Shown piece after piece: positions 24,121 to 32,377 of a DNA stretch of 34,577 nt. Position 1 is the first letter of the stretch; every line of letters starts with the position of its first letter. A program made the translations under genes and the position numbers. The notes below the pieces were generated by a model that saw only the letters and a program-made list of their open reading frames with translations, ran no database searches and had not been told where the DNA came from. Origin of the DNA: an uncultured bacterium (lineage in GTDB: Bacteria; Myxococcota_A; UBA796; CAJQPC01); contig CAJQPC010000199.1 in assembly GCA_905480105.1 (NCBI GenBank), positions 1 through 34,577 of the forward strand. Reading direction: 5' to 3'.

Positions 24121-25938
24121 ATGAGCGATCAAGCAGCGCCCGCACCTGTGCAGGCTCCCCAAAAAGGACTCGACAAGGGTACGCGCCTGTTGATCTGGAC
24201 CCTCGGCCTGGGCGGCATGCTCGTGGTGGCTGGTGGCGTTGGCGTGGCTCTTCTTTTAGGCGACGGCAACTTTGGCCAGGCCCAAGGGGATTCAGCTTGG
24301 ATGAGGCTAAATCTTGACGGCCCCCTGCCAGATGGGCCCACGGCCGGAGGTCTGCTCGTTGACCCAAACGACCTGCCACTGACCCTGCACGAAATCACGG
24401 CTGGCCTGTACCAAGCCGCAGAGGATCCAGAAGTCGAAGGCCTGCTTATTGAGCTGAACAATCTGAGCGTAGGTTTTGCTGGCGCCCAAGAGTTGCATGC
24501 TGGCCTGACTGCCTTCCGCGAAGCCGGCAAAGAATGCCGGGTCTGGTCCAAGAGCTATGACAACATCAACTGGCTGGTGGCCAGCGCTTGTGATGAGGTG
24601 CACATCCACCCTGAGGGCGTGCCCATGGTGATCGGCCTCTCGGTCAGCACCACCTACTACGCCGACTTGTTCGCAGAACTTGGGGTCTCTCCCGACTTTG
24701 AGCGCGTGGGTACCTACAAGTCTGCCATCGAGACATACGAGAACACCGCGCCATCCAAGCCCACCATGGAGATGTACAACGCTCTGCTGGACTCTCTGTT
24801 CGAGGGCTTTATCCAGACGGCTGCAGCAGGCCGGGGCAGCAGCCCAGAGAGTGTCTCCGCCTTGATCATGGACCCACCAGTCACCGCCCAGAGCGCGCTC
24901 GATCGTGGACTGGTCGACGCCATGACCTACAAGGACGACTTTTTCGAGTCCGAAGGCGACCCGGAGGAGCTGCGAAATTTCAATCCCTACTTGAACAACA
25001 TGCGCAATGATTGGGCCAAGGGCGGAAAACACGTGGCCGTGGTTCACCTCCAAGGCAACATCATCGACGGCGAAAGCACCTCCGGTGGCTTTGGAAGCAG
25101 CACGGCCATCGGCGACGCAAGCGTCGTGCCCATCCTGAACGAACTGGCAGAGAACGATGACGTCATCGCCGTTGTGCTTCGCATCGACAGCCCGGGCGGC
25201 TCCGCACTCGCCAGCGACGTCATGTGGCATGCCATCGAAGAGCTGGATGAGAAAAAGCCGGTCGTCGCGTCCATGGGCGGCTACGCGGCCAGCGGGGGCT
25301 ACTACATTGCCATGGCCACCCGGCACATCGTGGCCCAGCCCGGCACCCTGACCGGCTCCATCGGCGTGTTCGGCGGCAAGTTTGCTCTTGGCGGTCTCTT
25401 TGAGAAAATAGGCGTGTCTACCTGGACGTCCAAGCGTGGAGATCTGGCTGGCCTGTACAACGTGACTGAACCCTTCACGGAACCCGAGCGGGCCAAGATC
25501 CGCATTCGGATCGAGGCCTTCTACGACGCCTTCGTCTCCAAGGCCGCCGACTCCCGAGGCATGAGCTGGGAGGAGCTCGATGCAGTGGCCGGTGGGCGCG
25601 TCTGGACCGGTGAGCAGGGGCTTGAGGTTGGTTTGGTCGACGAATTAGGTGGCTTGGAGCGTGCAATCGAGGCCGCGATCGAAGAAGCCGACATCTCGGA
25701 CGACGAGGTCATCGGCCGTGTGCTGCTGCCCAAGCAGCTGACCCTGATCGAAGTTCTGCTGGAGGGGATGGCTGGCCAGCAGATGCAGATGTCCATGGAG
25801 GAACGAGACCAAGCTGCCTTGGAGCAGCTCTTGGGCCCTCAGGTCAGCGAGGCCTTGGGTTGGTCCCAGACCATGGAACAGATCACCCAGAACGGCGGCT
25901 TGGTTGCCATGCACCCGGTCATCTTGACCGTGGAGTAG
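24121..25938 (+). CDS. sppA: signal peptide peptidase SppA (67K type)
   Basis: A double-domain S49 protease of 605 aa anchored by an N-terminal span (about residues 22-46, LLIWTLGLGGMLVVAGGVGVALLL). It degrades signal-peptide remnants at the inner membrane. The catalytic lysine is in the first domain (FERVGTYKSAIE, K200) and the serine in the second (MGGYAASGGYYIA, S391), nearly the same positions as E. coli K209/S409. RIDSPGGSALASD and TGSIGVFGGKFALGGL are also diagnostic. GGAGG lies 5 nt before the ATG. It probably shares a transcript with the hydrolase-fold gene. It ends 8 nt from the convergent lipoprotein gene. Confidence 0.93.
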   Translation: MSDQAAPAPVQAPQKGLDKGTRLLIWTLGLGGMLVVAGGVGVALLLGDGNFGQAQGDSAWMRLNLDGPLPDGPTAGGLLVDPNDLPLTLHEITAGLYQAAEDPEVEGLLIELNNLSVGFAGAQELHAGLTAFREAGKECRVWSKSYDNINWLVASACDEVHIHPEGVPMVIGLSVSTTYYADLFAELGVSPDFERVGTYKSAIETYENTAPSKPTMEMYNALLDSLFEGFIQTAAAGRGSSPESVSALIMDPPVTAQSALDRGLVDAMTYKDDFFESEGDPEELRNFNPYLNNMRNDWAKGGKHVAVVHLQGNIIDGESTSGGFGSSTAIGDASVVPILNELAENDDVIAVVLRIDSPGGSALASDVMWHAIEELDEKKPVVASMGGYAASGGYYIAMATRHIVAQPGTLTGSIGVFGGKFALGGLFEKIGVSTWTSKRGDLAGLYNVTEPFTEPERAKIRIRIEAFYDAFVSKAADSRGMSWEELDAVAGGRVWTGEQGLEVGLVDELGGLERAIEAAIEEADISDDEVIGRVLLPKQLTLIEVLLEGMAGQQMQMSMEERDQAALEQLLGPQVSEALGWSQTMEQITQNGGLVAMHPVILTVE

Positions 25939-25946
25939 AGAGCAGA

Positions 25947-26357
25947 CTACTCGACCACCAACTGCGCGATCACACCATTGGTGATCGTGAAGCTGGCGCC
26001 ACGGCTCTGATAGCTACCCCCAGCGGGGGTGAGTTCGTCGCAGACGGCCACCCACACCGTATAGGCACCGTCTTCCAAAGACACGCTTGCTGGCAGCGCG
26101 TCTCCCGCCTCATCAAGAGAAGCATAGTCCTCTGGCAGCTCCCCCCAAACCACGCCTTGACGGCCTGACAAGGGGTTGCTGCAGTCCGCGGCGTTCGTAG
26201 GTGCGATGGACCACAGCTCGGTTCCGTTCACGGTCGTAAATCGGAGGGTTTCGGCATTCGATCCGGTCCAAGTGACCTGGGGAATGCCCCCAACGCCAGA
26301 CACACTCACACTGTGCACTTCGTCGGCACAGCCGAAGAGCAGTAGGCTGATCAACAT
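25947..26357 (-). CDS. small lipoprotein of unknown function
   Basis: The 136-aa product starts MLISLLLFGCADE, a minimal signal peptide with lipobox LLFGC. The ATG at 26357 has GGAGGA 4 nt upstream; the ORF-track start at TTG 26369 lies inside that ribosome site, so I reject it. The mature part is beta-rich (VHSVSVSGVGGIPQVTWTG, then YTVWVAVCDEL), possibly one fibronectin-like or Ig-like domain with two or three cysteines. No known family is recognised. It is the last gene of a minus-strand pair, convergent with sppA. Confidence 0.75.
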   Translation of the reverse strand: MLISLLLFGCADEVHSVSVSGVGGIPQVTWTGSNAETLRFTTVNGTELWSIAPTNAADCSNPLSGRQGVVWGELPEDYASLDEAGDALPASVSLEDGAYTVWVAVCDELTPAGGSYQSRGASFTITNGVIAQLVVE

Positions 26358-26386
26358 TGCTCCTCCCAAAGTTGGCTCCCAGAAGG

Positions 26387-26426
26387 ATCAAAGGCCCTGA
26401 GAACCAAGAGTCTCAGGGCCTTTGAT
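26387..26426 (-). terminator. strong terminator between two lipoprotein genes
   Basis: ATCAAAGGCCCTGAGA and TCTCAGGGCCTTTGAT form a perfect 16-bp stem with an 8-nt loop, starting 13 nt after the stop of the 26440-27219 gene. The stem ends in A/T pairs, so it can work as a terminator in either direction; the minus-strand product ends in CCTTTGATCCTT. Confidence 0.85.
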
Positions 26427-26439
26427 TCATTTCAAGCTA

Positions 26440-27219
26440 CTACGGAAGGGCCAGGGTGCTTACTGGATAGAACTTCAGCTTACCGGCCTGCAGGGACGAG
26501 AGAGCGGTGTTCATGCTGGAGAAGTTGACACTGTCCCCCTTGACCAATCCGGCGACGCCAACCGCGTAGATACTCTCGTCAGGGAACGCGCTGGCCGGAA
26601 TGGTCAGGCCTGCGCCAGCATCGTCAGCGGTAGAGAACTCATAGAGTTCCATCACGTCTCTAGGCTCATTGGAAAACGTGACCTGGCCACTGCCCACGTC
26701 AAAGACCACGACCAGTACTTGGTCGTACTCCTGGCTGCTCAGATCGATGAGCATTGGGGAGCCATCGTGCTGCTCGGGAACGGAGGCGTTGGCCGCAGGC
26801 GGCAAAATGACCTGGGCGCCAGCAGCCGAGTCGCCGATGCCAACGGAGAGTTCGGCTAAGGCCGAGGCGTTGTAGCTGACCTCTTCGCCAGCGGCCTTGT
26901 AGGCTCCACCGCCCACTTCTTCCAGGTCCACAGCGCCCTGCTGACCCACTTTGATCGAGATGGACGCTCCGGTAACCGGGGCGTTCTCAATTTCGTTCAC
27001 GCTGGCAGCGTCAGCCGTAAAGACTGTCACCACGGTGCCCTTGGAGAAGTCCGTCTTGGAGAGGTCGATCTCGCTCGACTCCGGCTCAGCAACGCCCAGC
27101 ACGATGCCCTGGACCACCAATGGGTTGGTGAGCCCGTCGAGGGTGTCCTGCAGGTCGTCGATCTGGTCTTGACCGCTGGCCAACAAGTCGCAGCCAGTCA
27201 GGGCGAGTAGCACAAGCAT
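26440..27219 (-). CDS. lipoprotein of unknown function
   Basis: The ORF track extends to 27576, but GGAGG lies 6-7 nt before an ATG at 27219 that opens directly onto a signal peptide and lipobox, MLVLLALTGCDLLASGQ. The upstream 119 residues are Arg/Cys-rich, overlap the small basic gene on the other strand, and are therefore unlikely. The 259-aa product is acidic and beta-rich, with segments such as GTVVTVFTADAASVNEIENAP and SSQEYDQVLVVVFDVG. I see no catalytic motif. It is divergent from the 54-aa gene at 27391 and ends at the strong hairpin terminator. Confidence 0.75.
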   Translation of the reverse strand: MLVLLALTGCDLLASGQDQIDDLQDTLDGLTNPLVVQGIVLGVAEPESSEIDLSKTDFSKGTVVTVFTADAASVNEIENAPVTGASISIKVGQQGAVDLEEVGGGAYKAAGEEVSYNASALAELSVGIGDSAAGAQVILPPAANASVPEQHDGSPMLIDLSSQEYDQVLVVVFDVGSGQVTFSNEPRDVMELYEFSTADDAGAGLTIPASAFPDESIYAVGVAGLVKGDSVNFSSMNTALSSLQAGKLKFYPVSTLALP

Positions 27220-27244
27220 GTGAATCCTCCATTTGGATGCAGCC

Positions 27245-27250
27245 ATTGTA
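27245..27250 (-). promoter_or_regulatory. possible -10 element of lipoprotein gene
   Basis: TACAAT (five of six matches to TATAAT) lies 25 nt upstream of the ATG at 27219 on the minus strand. No recognisable -35 lies 16-18 nt before it, so the promoter would be weak or activator-dependent. Confidence 0.3.
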
Positions 27251-27331
27251 GTCCGCAGGCGACCGGGCCGCCCAGGCTTGGGCTTAGAACACACTCTCTT
27301 TCCCACGGATGACTCCCCACAAGGCAGGGCG

Positions 27332-27360
27332 TTGACAGCCCCCACCCGGCACCATAAGAG
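27332..27360 (+). promoter_or_regulatory. sigma-70 type promoter for 54-aa gene
   Basis: A perfect -35 TTGACA (27332-27337) is followed at a 17-nt spacing by TAAGAG, with an overlapping CATAAG at 15 nt. The leader to the ATG at 27391 would be about 24 nt and carries GGAG 6 nt before the start. The position in a divergent gap supports it. Confidence 0.5.
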
Positions 27361-27390
27361 CCGTCGCCTCAATCTTCCTCGGAGTACCCG

Positions 27391-27555
27391 ATGGCTTCTT
27401 ATACAAAGACCACCCGCCACAAGCGCAAGATCCGCGATCAAAAGACGGGTCGCGCAGCAGCAGCAATGCGTGAGAAGAAGGGCACCACTCCCATCTTCCC
27501 GATCCACACCCCCGAGGCGGACGCAAACGCCCCTCAGGAAGCCAAGCAGAGCTAA
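27391..27555 (+). CDS. small basic protein (54 aa), unknown function
   Basis: Below the ORF-track size limit. It reads MASYTKTTRHKRKIRDQKTG, then a short Ala/Arg/Lys-rich segment, then GTTPIFPIHTPEADAN and an acidic/polar end. The N-terminal half is strongly basic, as in nucleic-acid- or ribosome-binding small proteins, and the tail contains a Pro/His motif. GGAG 6 nt before the ATG and a TTGACA promoter support expression. It stands alone between a divergent lipoprotein gene and convergent tatD. I do not recognise a named family. Confidence 0.75.
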   Translation: MASYTKTTRHKRKIRDQKTGRAAAAMREKKGTTPIFPIHTPEADANAPQEAKQS

Positions 27556-27596
27556 GGCTCTTGTAGGATGTGGCACGGGTCAAACCGTGGCAGAGC

Positions 27597-27623
27597 GGGC
27601 CGCTCCGAGAAATCGGGCGGCCC
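27597..27623 (+). terminator. possible terminator of the 54-aa gene
   Basis: GGGCCGC-T-CCGA-GAAA-TCGG-GCGGCCC forms 7 + 4 bp around a single bulged T, closed by a GNRA tetraloop, 42 nt after the stop. It lies in the convergent gap with tatD. The T-run after it is weak (TTGCTGCGTTC). Confidence 0.5.
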
Positions 27624-27686
27624 TTGCTGCGTTCGGTGTTCTATCGACGGTCAAGTCCCCGCCCTGCGCCACCGGCCAAGGTCCGT

Positions 27687-28475
27687 TCAGATTCCGAAAA
27701 ACCGCTCCGCATTCTCCCATGTCTCTCGTGCAACCTCGCTGGCAGTCGTCCCCCGAAGCTGGGCAATCTTGTCCACGGTCAAGGCCACATGACAGGGCTC
27801 ATTCTTCCGCCCCCGCAGGGGCTCCGGAGTCAGAAAGGGCGCATCGGTCTCCACTAAATATCGATCGGCCGGCACGCGGGACGCCACTGCTTGCAGCTCC
27901 GCGCTCTTGGAGTAGGTCACCGTCCCCGGGATGGACAGGATCGCGCCACGCTCCATCAAGGGCTCGAGCTCTTCCAACCCTCCGGCGTAGCAGTGGAAGA
28001 GAACACCGGCTCCCGCCCAGGCTTGCTCTTCGTCCAGGATCTGCATGACCTGTCCCCCGGAGTCTCGGTCGTGAATGATGATCGGCAGCTTTAGCTCCAG
28101 AGCTTGGCGGATTTGGCGCCGAAAGACTTGCTGCTGGACCTTCCGTGGACTGTGGTCGTAGAAGTAGTCCAAGCCAATTTCACCCCAGGCCACCACCTTT
28201 GGCGATGCGCACAGGCCCACAAGTCCCGCCATCACAGCATCGTCTACTTGGCATGCGTCGTGTGGATGCATGCCCACACTGGCCCACACCCCATCAAAGC
28301 GCTCAGCGACCTGCACCGCGCGCGCCGCGCAGCCGTCTCCATATCCAGCGCCTACAGTCAGCATTCGGGTCACACCGGCCGCGCGTGCCGTCTGGACCAC
28401 AGCGTCCACTCCAGCGTCTCCTCCGAAGTTGTTCGGGTCAATGTGGCAGTGAGAATCAAAGATGGCATGGGTCAT
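27687..28475 (-). CDS. tatD: TatD-family metal-dependent DNase
   Basis: TatD proteins are TIM-barrel metal hydrolases with 3'-5' exonuclease activity in DNA repair and turnover. All metal motifs are present: FDSHCHID, GMHPHDA, WGEIGLDYFYD, IIIHDRDS, FHCYAGG and LVETDAPFLTPEPLRG. Length 262 aa is normal. The ATG overlaps the holB stop as ATGA, an arrangement seen widely with holB. No unusual residues were noticed. Confidence 0.93.
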   Translation of the reverse strand: MTHAIFDSHCHIDPNNFGGDAGVDAVVQTARAAGVTRMLTVGAGYGDGCAARAVQVAERFDGVWASVGMHPHDACQVDDAVMAGLVGLCASPKVVAWGEIGLDYFYDHSPRKVQQQVFRRQIRQALELKLPIIIHDRDSGGQVMQILDEEQAWAGAGVLFHCYAGGLEELEPLMERGAILSIPGTVTYSKSAELQAVASRVPADRYLVETDAPFLTPEPLRGRKNEPCHVALTVDKIAQLRGTTASEVARETWENAERFFGI

Positions 28476-29500
28476 TGCAGTCTCGCTCGGGACGCAGGTC
28501 CCAGCTCACGCAGCGTGGCGGAGAGCAGAGTCTCCACCAACAAGCGGTTGTTCACATTCACCGACATGCGCCGGCGGGTCTGGTCGATCAGCACCTGCAG
28601 GCGCCCAGCACCGCCGGGCCAGAGCACACCCGCCCACGCAGCGATGAGCTTGGGCTGGTCGGAATGAATCAGTCCGTCCTGACGGTCACAGCCCCACATC
28701 ACCGTGTCCCGCACCAATGTCTCCAGCACCGCAAGCCAGAGCAACAAGCCAGCCTTGGCGTCTTTGGTGCGCGAGAGGGCCTCGCTCGCGTCGATGACTG
28801 CTGGGATGTCACCGTTCAGAACCTGGATCAGTTCCGACCGAACCTCGTCCATGGCCACCAGCCCTCCCTCCCCCAAGGCTATCGCCGCCCCAGGGCAGCC
28901 CAATGACAGGCGCGCGATGCGCTGAGCGTCCGGGAGTTCTTTGGCGGAGAGCCAAGGCACGAGTTCTTTTTCAGAGACCGCCGTAAAACGGACCCGCTGA
29001 GACCGACTGAGCACCGTCGCTAAAAGCGACGAAACCCGGGATGTGACCAACACAAAGCCAGTGTCCGGAGGTGGCTCCTCCAGGGTCTTCAGCAAGGCGT
29101 TCGCCGCCTGGGGCATCAGTGCATCCACTGGGTCGACGATCACCGTGCGCCAGGACGCGTTGTAAGGCCGCAGCCGCACTTGACGGATCAGCTCTCGAAC
29201 CTGATCTACGCCGATGGTGCCGCTCTTGCGCTTGGGATCCGGAACCACCTGAATCAGGTCTGGATGAATGCCCTTGAGCATCTGCTTGCAGGTCAGGCAC
29301 TGCCCACAGGGAAAGGGCCCACGCTCAGCCGTACAGGCTGCGGTGCGCGCCAAGAGTTCCGCAGCGGTGTGCTTGCCCACACTGGGAGGCCCCTCGAAGA
29401 GGTAGCAGTGATGTAAACGTCCGCTGCGGGCACGCTCAAGCAACGGCGCAATGTGCGCGGTCTGTCCCAGGAGCTCGATACCAACACTCACCTCCTCCAC
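28472..29500 (-). CDS. holB: DNA polymerase III subunit delta'
   Basis: A clamp-loader AAA+ subunit of 342 aa. Motifs include FEGPPSVGKHT (P-loop) and four zinc cysteines with the family spacing 9-3-3 (C56, C65, C68, C71 in CTAERGPFPCGQCLTC). SWRTVIVDPVDALMPQAANALLKTLEEPPP and the SRSQ sensor segment are also present. The frame starts at GTG 29500; another GTG three codons later is possible, since the GGAGGAGG there is nearly contiguous with both. Upstream is divergent greB, 29 nt away; tmk, often before holB, is not adjacent here. Confidence 0.9.
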   Translation of the reverse strand: MEEVSVGIELLGQTAHIAPLLERARSGRLHHCYLFEGPPSVGKHTAAELLARTAACTAERGPFPCGQCLTCKQMLKGIHPDLIQVVPDPKRKSGTIGVDQVRELIRQVRLRPYNASWRTVIVDPVDALMPQAANALLKTLEEPPPDTGFVLVTSRVSSLLATVLSRSQRVRFTAVSEKELVPWLSAKELPDAQRIARLSLGCPGAAIALGEGGLVAMDEVRSELIQVLNGDIPAVIDASEALSRTKDAKAGLLLWLAVLETLVRDTVMWGCDRQDGLIHSDQPKLIAAWAGVLWPGGAGRLQVLIDQTRRRMSVNVNNRLLVETLLSATLRELGPASRARLQ

Positions 29501-29529
29501 CTAACGCGATATGGGCGCCACCCGGAGCA

Positions 29530-30003
29530 ATGTTGGCCAGCTACATCACCCCAGCGGGCTTCCAAGCCCTGGTCGACGAATACGAGCAAATGCTCAAAGT
29601 CGAGCGACCCATCATGACCCGAGAAGTGGCCTACGCCGCAAGCCTGGGCGACCGCTCCGAGAACGCAGAGTACAAGTACGGTAAGCAGCGACTACGACAG
29701 ATCGACAAGCGCCTACACTTCCTCCAGAAGCGCCTTCAGAATGTAGAGGTCGTCGACCCCAAGGAGATCGCAGGGCCCTCGGTTCGCTTCGGAGCCACCG
29801 TCTGCTACGAAGAAGACACCACCGGAGAGGAGAAGCGGGTACAGATCGTGGGCACCGACGAGATAGACACCCTCAACGGCCGAGTGTCTTTCAAGAGCCC
29901 CATCGCAAAAGCCCTGATTGGCAAGTCGGTTGACGACCCAGCCACCATCCAGACCCCTCAAGGACCACGCACCGTGGTCATCACGGAGATCACGTGGGAA
30001 TGA
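29530..30003 (+). CDS. greB: transcription elongation factor GreB
   Basis: The 157-aa protein follows GreB rather than GreA: YITPAGFQALVDEYEQMLKVERP, then AASLGDRSENAEYKYGKQRLRQIDKR, where the acidic tip (D41, E44) stimulates transcript cleavage by backtracked RNA polymerase. The C-terminal FKBP-like domain has IVGTDEIDTLNGRVSFKSPIAKALIGK. The ATG at 29530 is close to GGAG (2 nt); TTG 29533 has better spacing, so the exact start is uncertain by one codon. Its stop overlaps the next gene as ATGA. Confidence 0.9.
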   Translation: MLASYITPAGFQALVDEYEQMLKVERPIMTREVAYAASLGDRSENAEYKYGKQRLRQIDKRLHFLQKRLQNVEVVDPKEIAGPSVRFGATVCYEEDTTGEEKRVQIVGTDEIDTLNGRVSFKSPIAKALIGKSVDDPATIQTPQGPRTVVITEITWE

Positions 30004-30917
30004 CCCTGCTCGAGGTCCTGGCCGAGCGCGGCCTGACCGGAGCCACACGCCGAAAGGCACTCCAGACCGGCAAGGTCTTCCTGCGTGGCGCACCCACGGG
30101 CTACGGCAAACGCGAGGTCGATCCTGCGGACGTGCGCATCTACGAGAACGCGCCCCGCCTACACCCTGGCCAAGACTTTGCGGTCGTCTTCCGAGACAAG
30201 CACATGGTCGTGGTCTACAAGCCCAGCGGCATGCTCTCAGTGGGCGCGCCCAGCCGTGCAAAAGACCCCAACTTGGTCAGTGCATTGGCCCGTCTCTACG
30301 GACAAGCACACCCCGTGCATCGTCTGGACGAAGGCACCAGCGGCCTAATGATGGTGGCCCTGACCACCATCGCCCAAAAGACCCTCAAGAAGATGCTGGA
30401 AGCACACGACATCGAGCGAGGCTACCTGGCGATCACCCACAATGAGATGAAGGACGAGCCCTTCTCGATCAGCAGTTCCTTAGGTCGGAACCCACACACT
30501 GGGCTGCGCGCCTCTGTGCACTTCCACGACCCAGAAGCACGCCAGGCCACCACGCACTTCGTTCGCCAAGAGGCCCTCCCCAAGAGCTTTTCCATCGTCC
30601 GGGCCACCCTGGAGACGGGACGCACCCACCAGGTGCGCATCCACCTGAGCGAGCGCAAGCACCCAGTCTTGGGCGACCCGCTCTACGGCCGCAAGCGGGA
30701 CCCATTTCCCCGCTTGGCCCTGCACGCAGCCGTCCTGGGATTTGTCCATCCCCTGACCGAAGAGCCCCTGCACTTCGACATTGGCTTGGCCGACGACATG
30801 GCCCGATTCCGCTACAACCTGCTCCACCCCGAGGAGCAGCCAGCCCCGGGAACCCGCAAGTTTACCCGCCGCAAGCCCAACAAGGGCACGCGCACCCGGA
30901 ACAAGAAGCGCCGCTGA
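30000..30917 (+). CDS. RluA-family pseudouridine synthase
   Basis: A 305-aa RNA pseudouridine synthase. The N-terminal part looks like an S4-type RNA-binding domain (LLEVLAERGLTGATRRKALQTGKVFLRG). The catalytic domain has VVYKPSGMLS, HRLDEGTSGLMM with the catalytic Asp, and GRTHQVRIHL. The C-terminus ends in a strongly basic tail (RKFTRRKPNKGTRTRNKKRR), probably for RNA contact. I prefer ATG 30000 (ATGA overlap with greB) to the ORF-track GTG 29994. The target RNA cannot be told from sequence alone. Confidence 0.9.
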   Translation: MTLLEVLAERGLTGATRRKALQTGKVFLRGAPTGYGKREVDPADVRIYENAPRLHPGQDFAVVFRDKHMVVVYKPSGMLSVGAPSRAKDPNLVSALARLYGQAHPVHRLDEGTSGLMMVALTTIAQKTLKKMLEAHDIERGYLAITHNEMKDEPFSISSSLGRNPHTGLRASVHFHDPEARQATTHFVRQEALPKSFSIVRATLETGRTHQVRIHLSERKHPVLGDPLYGRKRDPFPRLALHAAVLGFVHPLTEEPLHFDIGLADDMARFRYNLLHPEEQPAPGTRKFTRRKPNKGTRTRNKKRR

Positions 30918-30926
30918 AGGACACCC

Positions 30927-31670
30927 ATGAGCTCTCGCCCACGCGCACTCGTCACCGGAGCAGGCATCCGTTTGGGGCGGGCCATGGCCGTGGCCTTGGC
31001 CCAGGACGGCTTTGACTTGGTCTTGCACTATCGCAGCTCCCAAAATCAGGTCCAAGTCACTGCGCAGATGTGCGCAGCCCACGGGGCCAGCTCGCAGATC
31101 GTTCAAGGCGACCTGAGTCAAGTAGAGGCGTGCTGCTCCGTGGCGTTGACCGCCGGCGCCGTGGATGTGTTGGTGAACTCCGCCGCTTTGTACGAAGCCG
31201 TGCCAATTCAAGACATCACACCCCAACAGTGGGAGCAGATGCTTGCGGTCAACACCCGGGCTCCCTTCTTCCTGACCCAAGCTCTGCTGCCCGGCCTACG
31301 GGCATCCAAGCGTCCAGGTGGCGGCTGCGTGGTCATGCTGGGCGACATAGGCGGCCAGCGCCCCTCCCCCGGGTTCACGCACTACAGCGTCTCCAAGGCC
31401 GGCGTCCTGATGCTCACCGAGGCTTTGGCTTTGGAGTTGGCACCGACGGTCCGTGTCAACGCCATAAACCCCGGGACTGTACTGGCCCCTGAGGGGCTCT
31501 CCGAGAAGGTTCTGACGAAGCTTCGGGGCAGCATCCCAGCCAGGCGCTTCGGCAGCCCCGACGACATTGTTGGGGCGCTACGCTACTTGGTGAACGCCCA
31601 GTACGTGACAGGCCAGAGTATCAACGTCGATGGGGGCCGCAGCGTGGGCGGTCCAATGGAGGCCGGATGA
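30927..31670 (+). CDS. pteridine reductase (PTR1/FolM-type SDR)
   Basis: A 247-aa short-chain dehydrogenase with the PTR1-specific TGxxxRxG motif (TGAGIRLGRAM) instead of the common TGxxxGxG, plus HYRSS, which favours NADPH. The catalytic set is MLGDIGG (Asp, as in PTR1/FolM) and HYSVSKAG (Tyr/Lys). The end shows INPGTVLAPEG and VTGQSINVDGG. PTR1/FolM enzymes reduce dihydropterins to tetrahydropterins. AAGGA lies 6 nt before the ATG. The stop overlaps the FolB-like gene as ATGA, so the two are translated together, which supports a pterin substrate. Confidence 0.85.
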   Translation: MSSRPRALVTGAGIRLGRAMAVALAQDGFDLVLHYRSSQNQVQVTAQMCAAHGASSQIVQGDLSQVEACCSVALTAGAVDVLVNSAALYEAVPIQDITPQQWEQMLAVNTRAPFFLTQALLPGLRASKRPGGGCVVMLGDIGGQRPSPGFTHYSVSKAGVLMLTEALALELAPTVRVNAINPGTVLAPEGLSEKVLTKLRGSIPARRFGSPDDIVGALRYLVNAQYVTGQSINVDGGRSVGGPMEAG

Positions 31671-32377
31671 AAGCCACAATTCATGTGACCGACCTGCGGG
31701 TGGACTGCCTGATTGGTTGCTTGGCCCGAGAGCGCCTGCACGCCCAGACCCTGCGGGTGGATCTCAGCCTGGATATCGACCACAACGCCGCCAGCCTGTC
31801 GGACCGCCTGGATGACACCTGGGACTACGGGACCATGGCACGAGACCTTACTTTTGTGCTGCAGCAGGGACGCTTCTACCTGCTCGAGGCCGCCGCCCAA
31901 GTCCTACTTCGCTACCTCCTGGCCCCTCCAGGACCATCAGAGGGACGCCCCCGGCCCATCGCAGCCACTGTCAAACTCACCAAGTTCGGTGTCCTTCCCG
32001 GCCAAGCCACCCCCAGCGTGGAACTTCAGGCGAGCGCTGAGGAGCTGGACTACGCACAGGAACAGAACCCCTGGGGAACGGTCGATGTCATAGCGGAGAC
32101 CCGGCTGCTCGGTCTGTATCGGCTCAATGTGCTCCCGCAGATGGAGATCCCGAACCACGAGCACCACGTCATGCGCGAGGCCGAACTCGTCCTATCCTGT
32201 GACATCGAGGGCTGGAAAGAGGGCCAGCGCCCCAGCATATTGCCCATGGGCAGCATCCTGGAGTGGCAGAGAAAGCAACCTCACGGATACAAAAATACGG
32301 GTTCAAAGACCGGCAGCATTCTCTGTTTAGACAGCCCGCCATTCGACCCCGCAGACGAGGTCGAGGTACCCCTGTGA
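31667..32377 (+). CDS. dihydroneopterin aldolase (FolB/FolX-like) fused to cupin
   Basis: Residues 1-122 look like a FolB/FolX-family domain: IHVTDLRVDCLIGCLARERL with the catalytic Glu at E22, LLEAAAQVLLRYLL, and the VKLTKFG lysine (K106). Residues about 135-236 are a cupin with both motifs: HxH-x4-E (H164, H166, E171) and PxG...H-x3-N (P193-G195, H206, N210). These can bind a metal. FolB usually stands alone or fuses to FolK/FolP, so this fusion is unusual. It overlaps the PTR1-type gene and the following SDR by 4 nt each. It may act on a dihydroneopterin/monapterin-type pterin, with the cupin adding a metal-dependent step; that is inference. Confidence 0.8.
   Translation: MKATIHVTDLRVDCLIGCLARERLHAQTLRVDLSLDIDHNAASLSDRLDDTWDYGTMARDLTFVLQQGRFYLLEAAAQVLLRYLLAPPGPSEGRPRPIAATVKLTKFGVLPGQATPSVELQASAEELDYAQEQNPWGTVDVIAETRLLGLYRLNVLPQMEIPNHEHHVMREAELVLSCDIEGWKEGQRPSILPMGSILEWQRKQPHGYKNTGSKTGSILCLDSPPFDPADEVEVPL

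Noticed and set aside
24307-25326. 339-aa minus-strand ORF opposite sppA
   Set aside because: Fully antisense to a clear SppA; it has no ribosome site or family motif.
27220-27576. N-terminal extension of the 26440 lipoprotein in the ORF track
   Set aside because: The extension is Arg/Cys-rich, overlaps the small basic gene, and the ribosome site and signal peptide point to ATG 27219.
27233-28048. 271-aa plus-strand ORF over the 54-aa gene and tatD
   Set aside because: Contradicts two better-supported genes and is low-complexity Arg/Pro/Ser.
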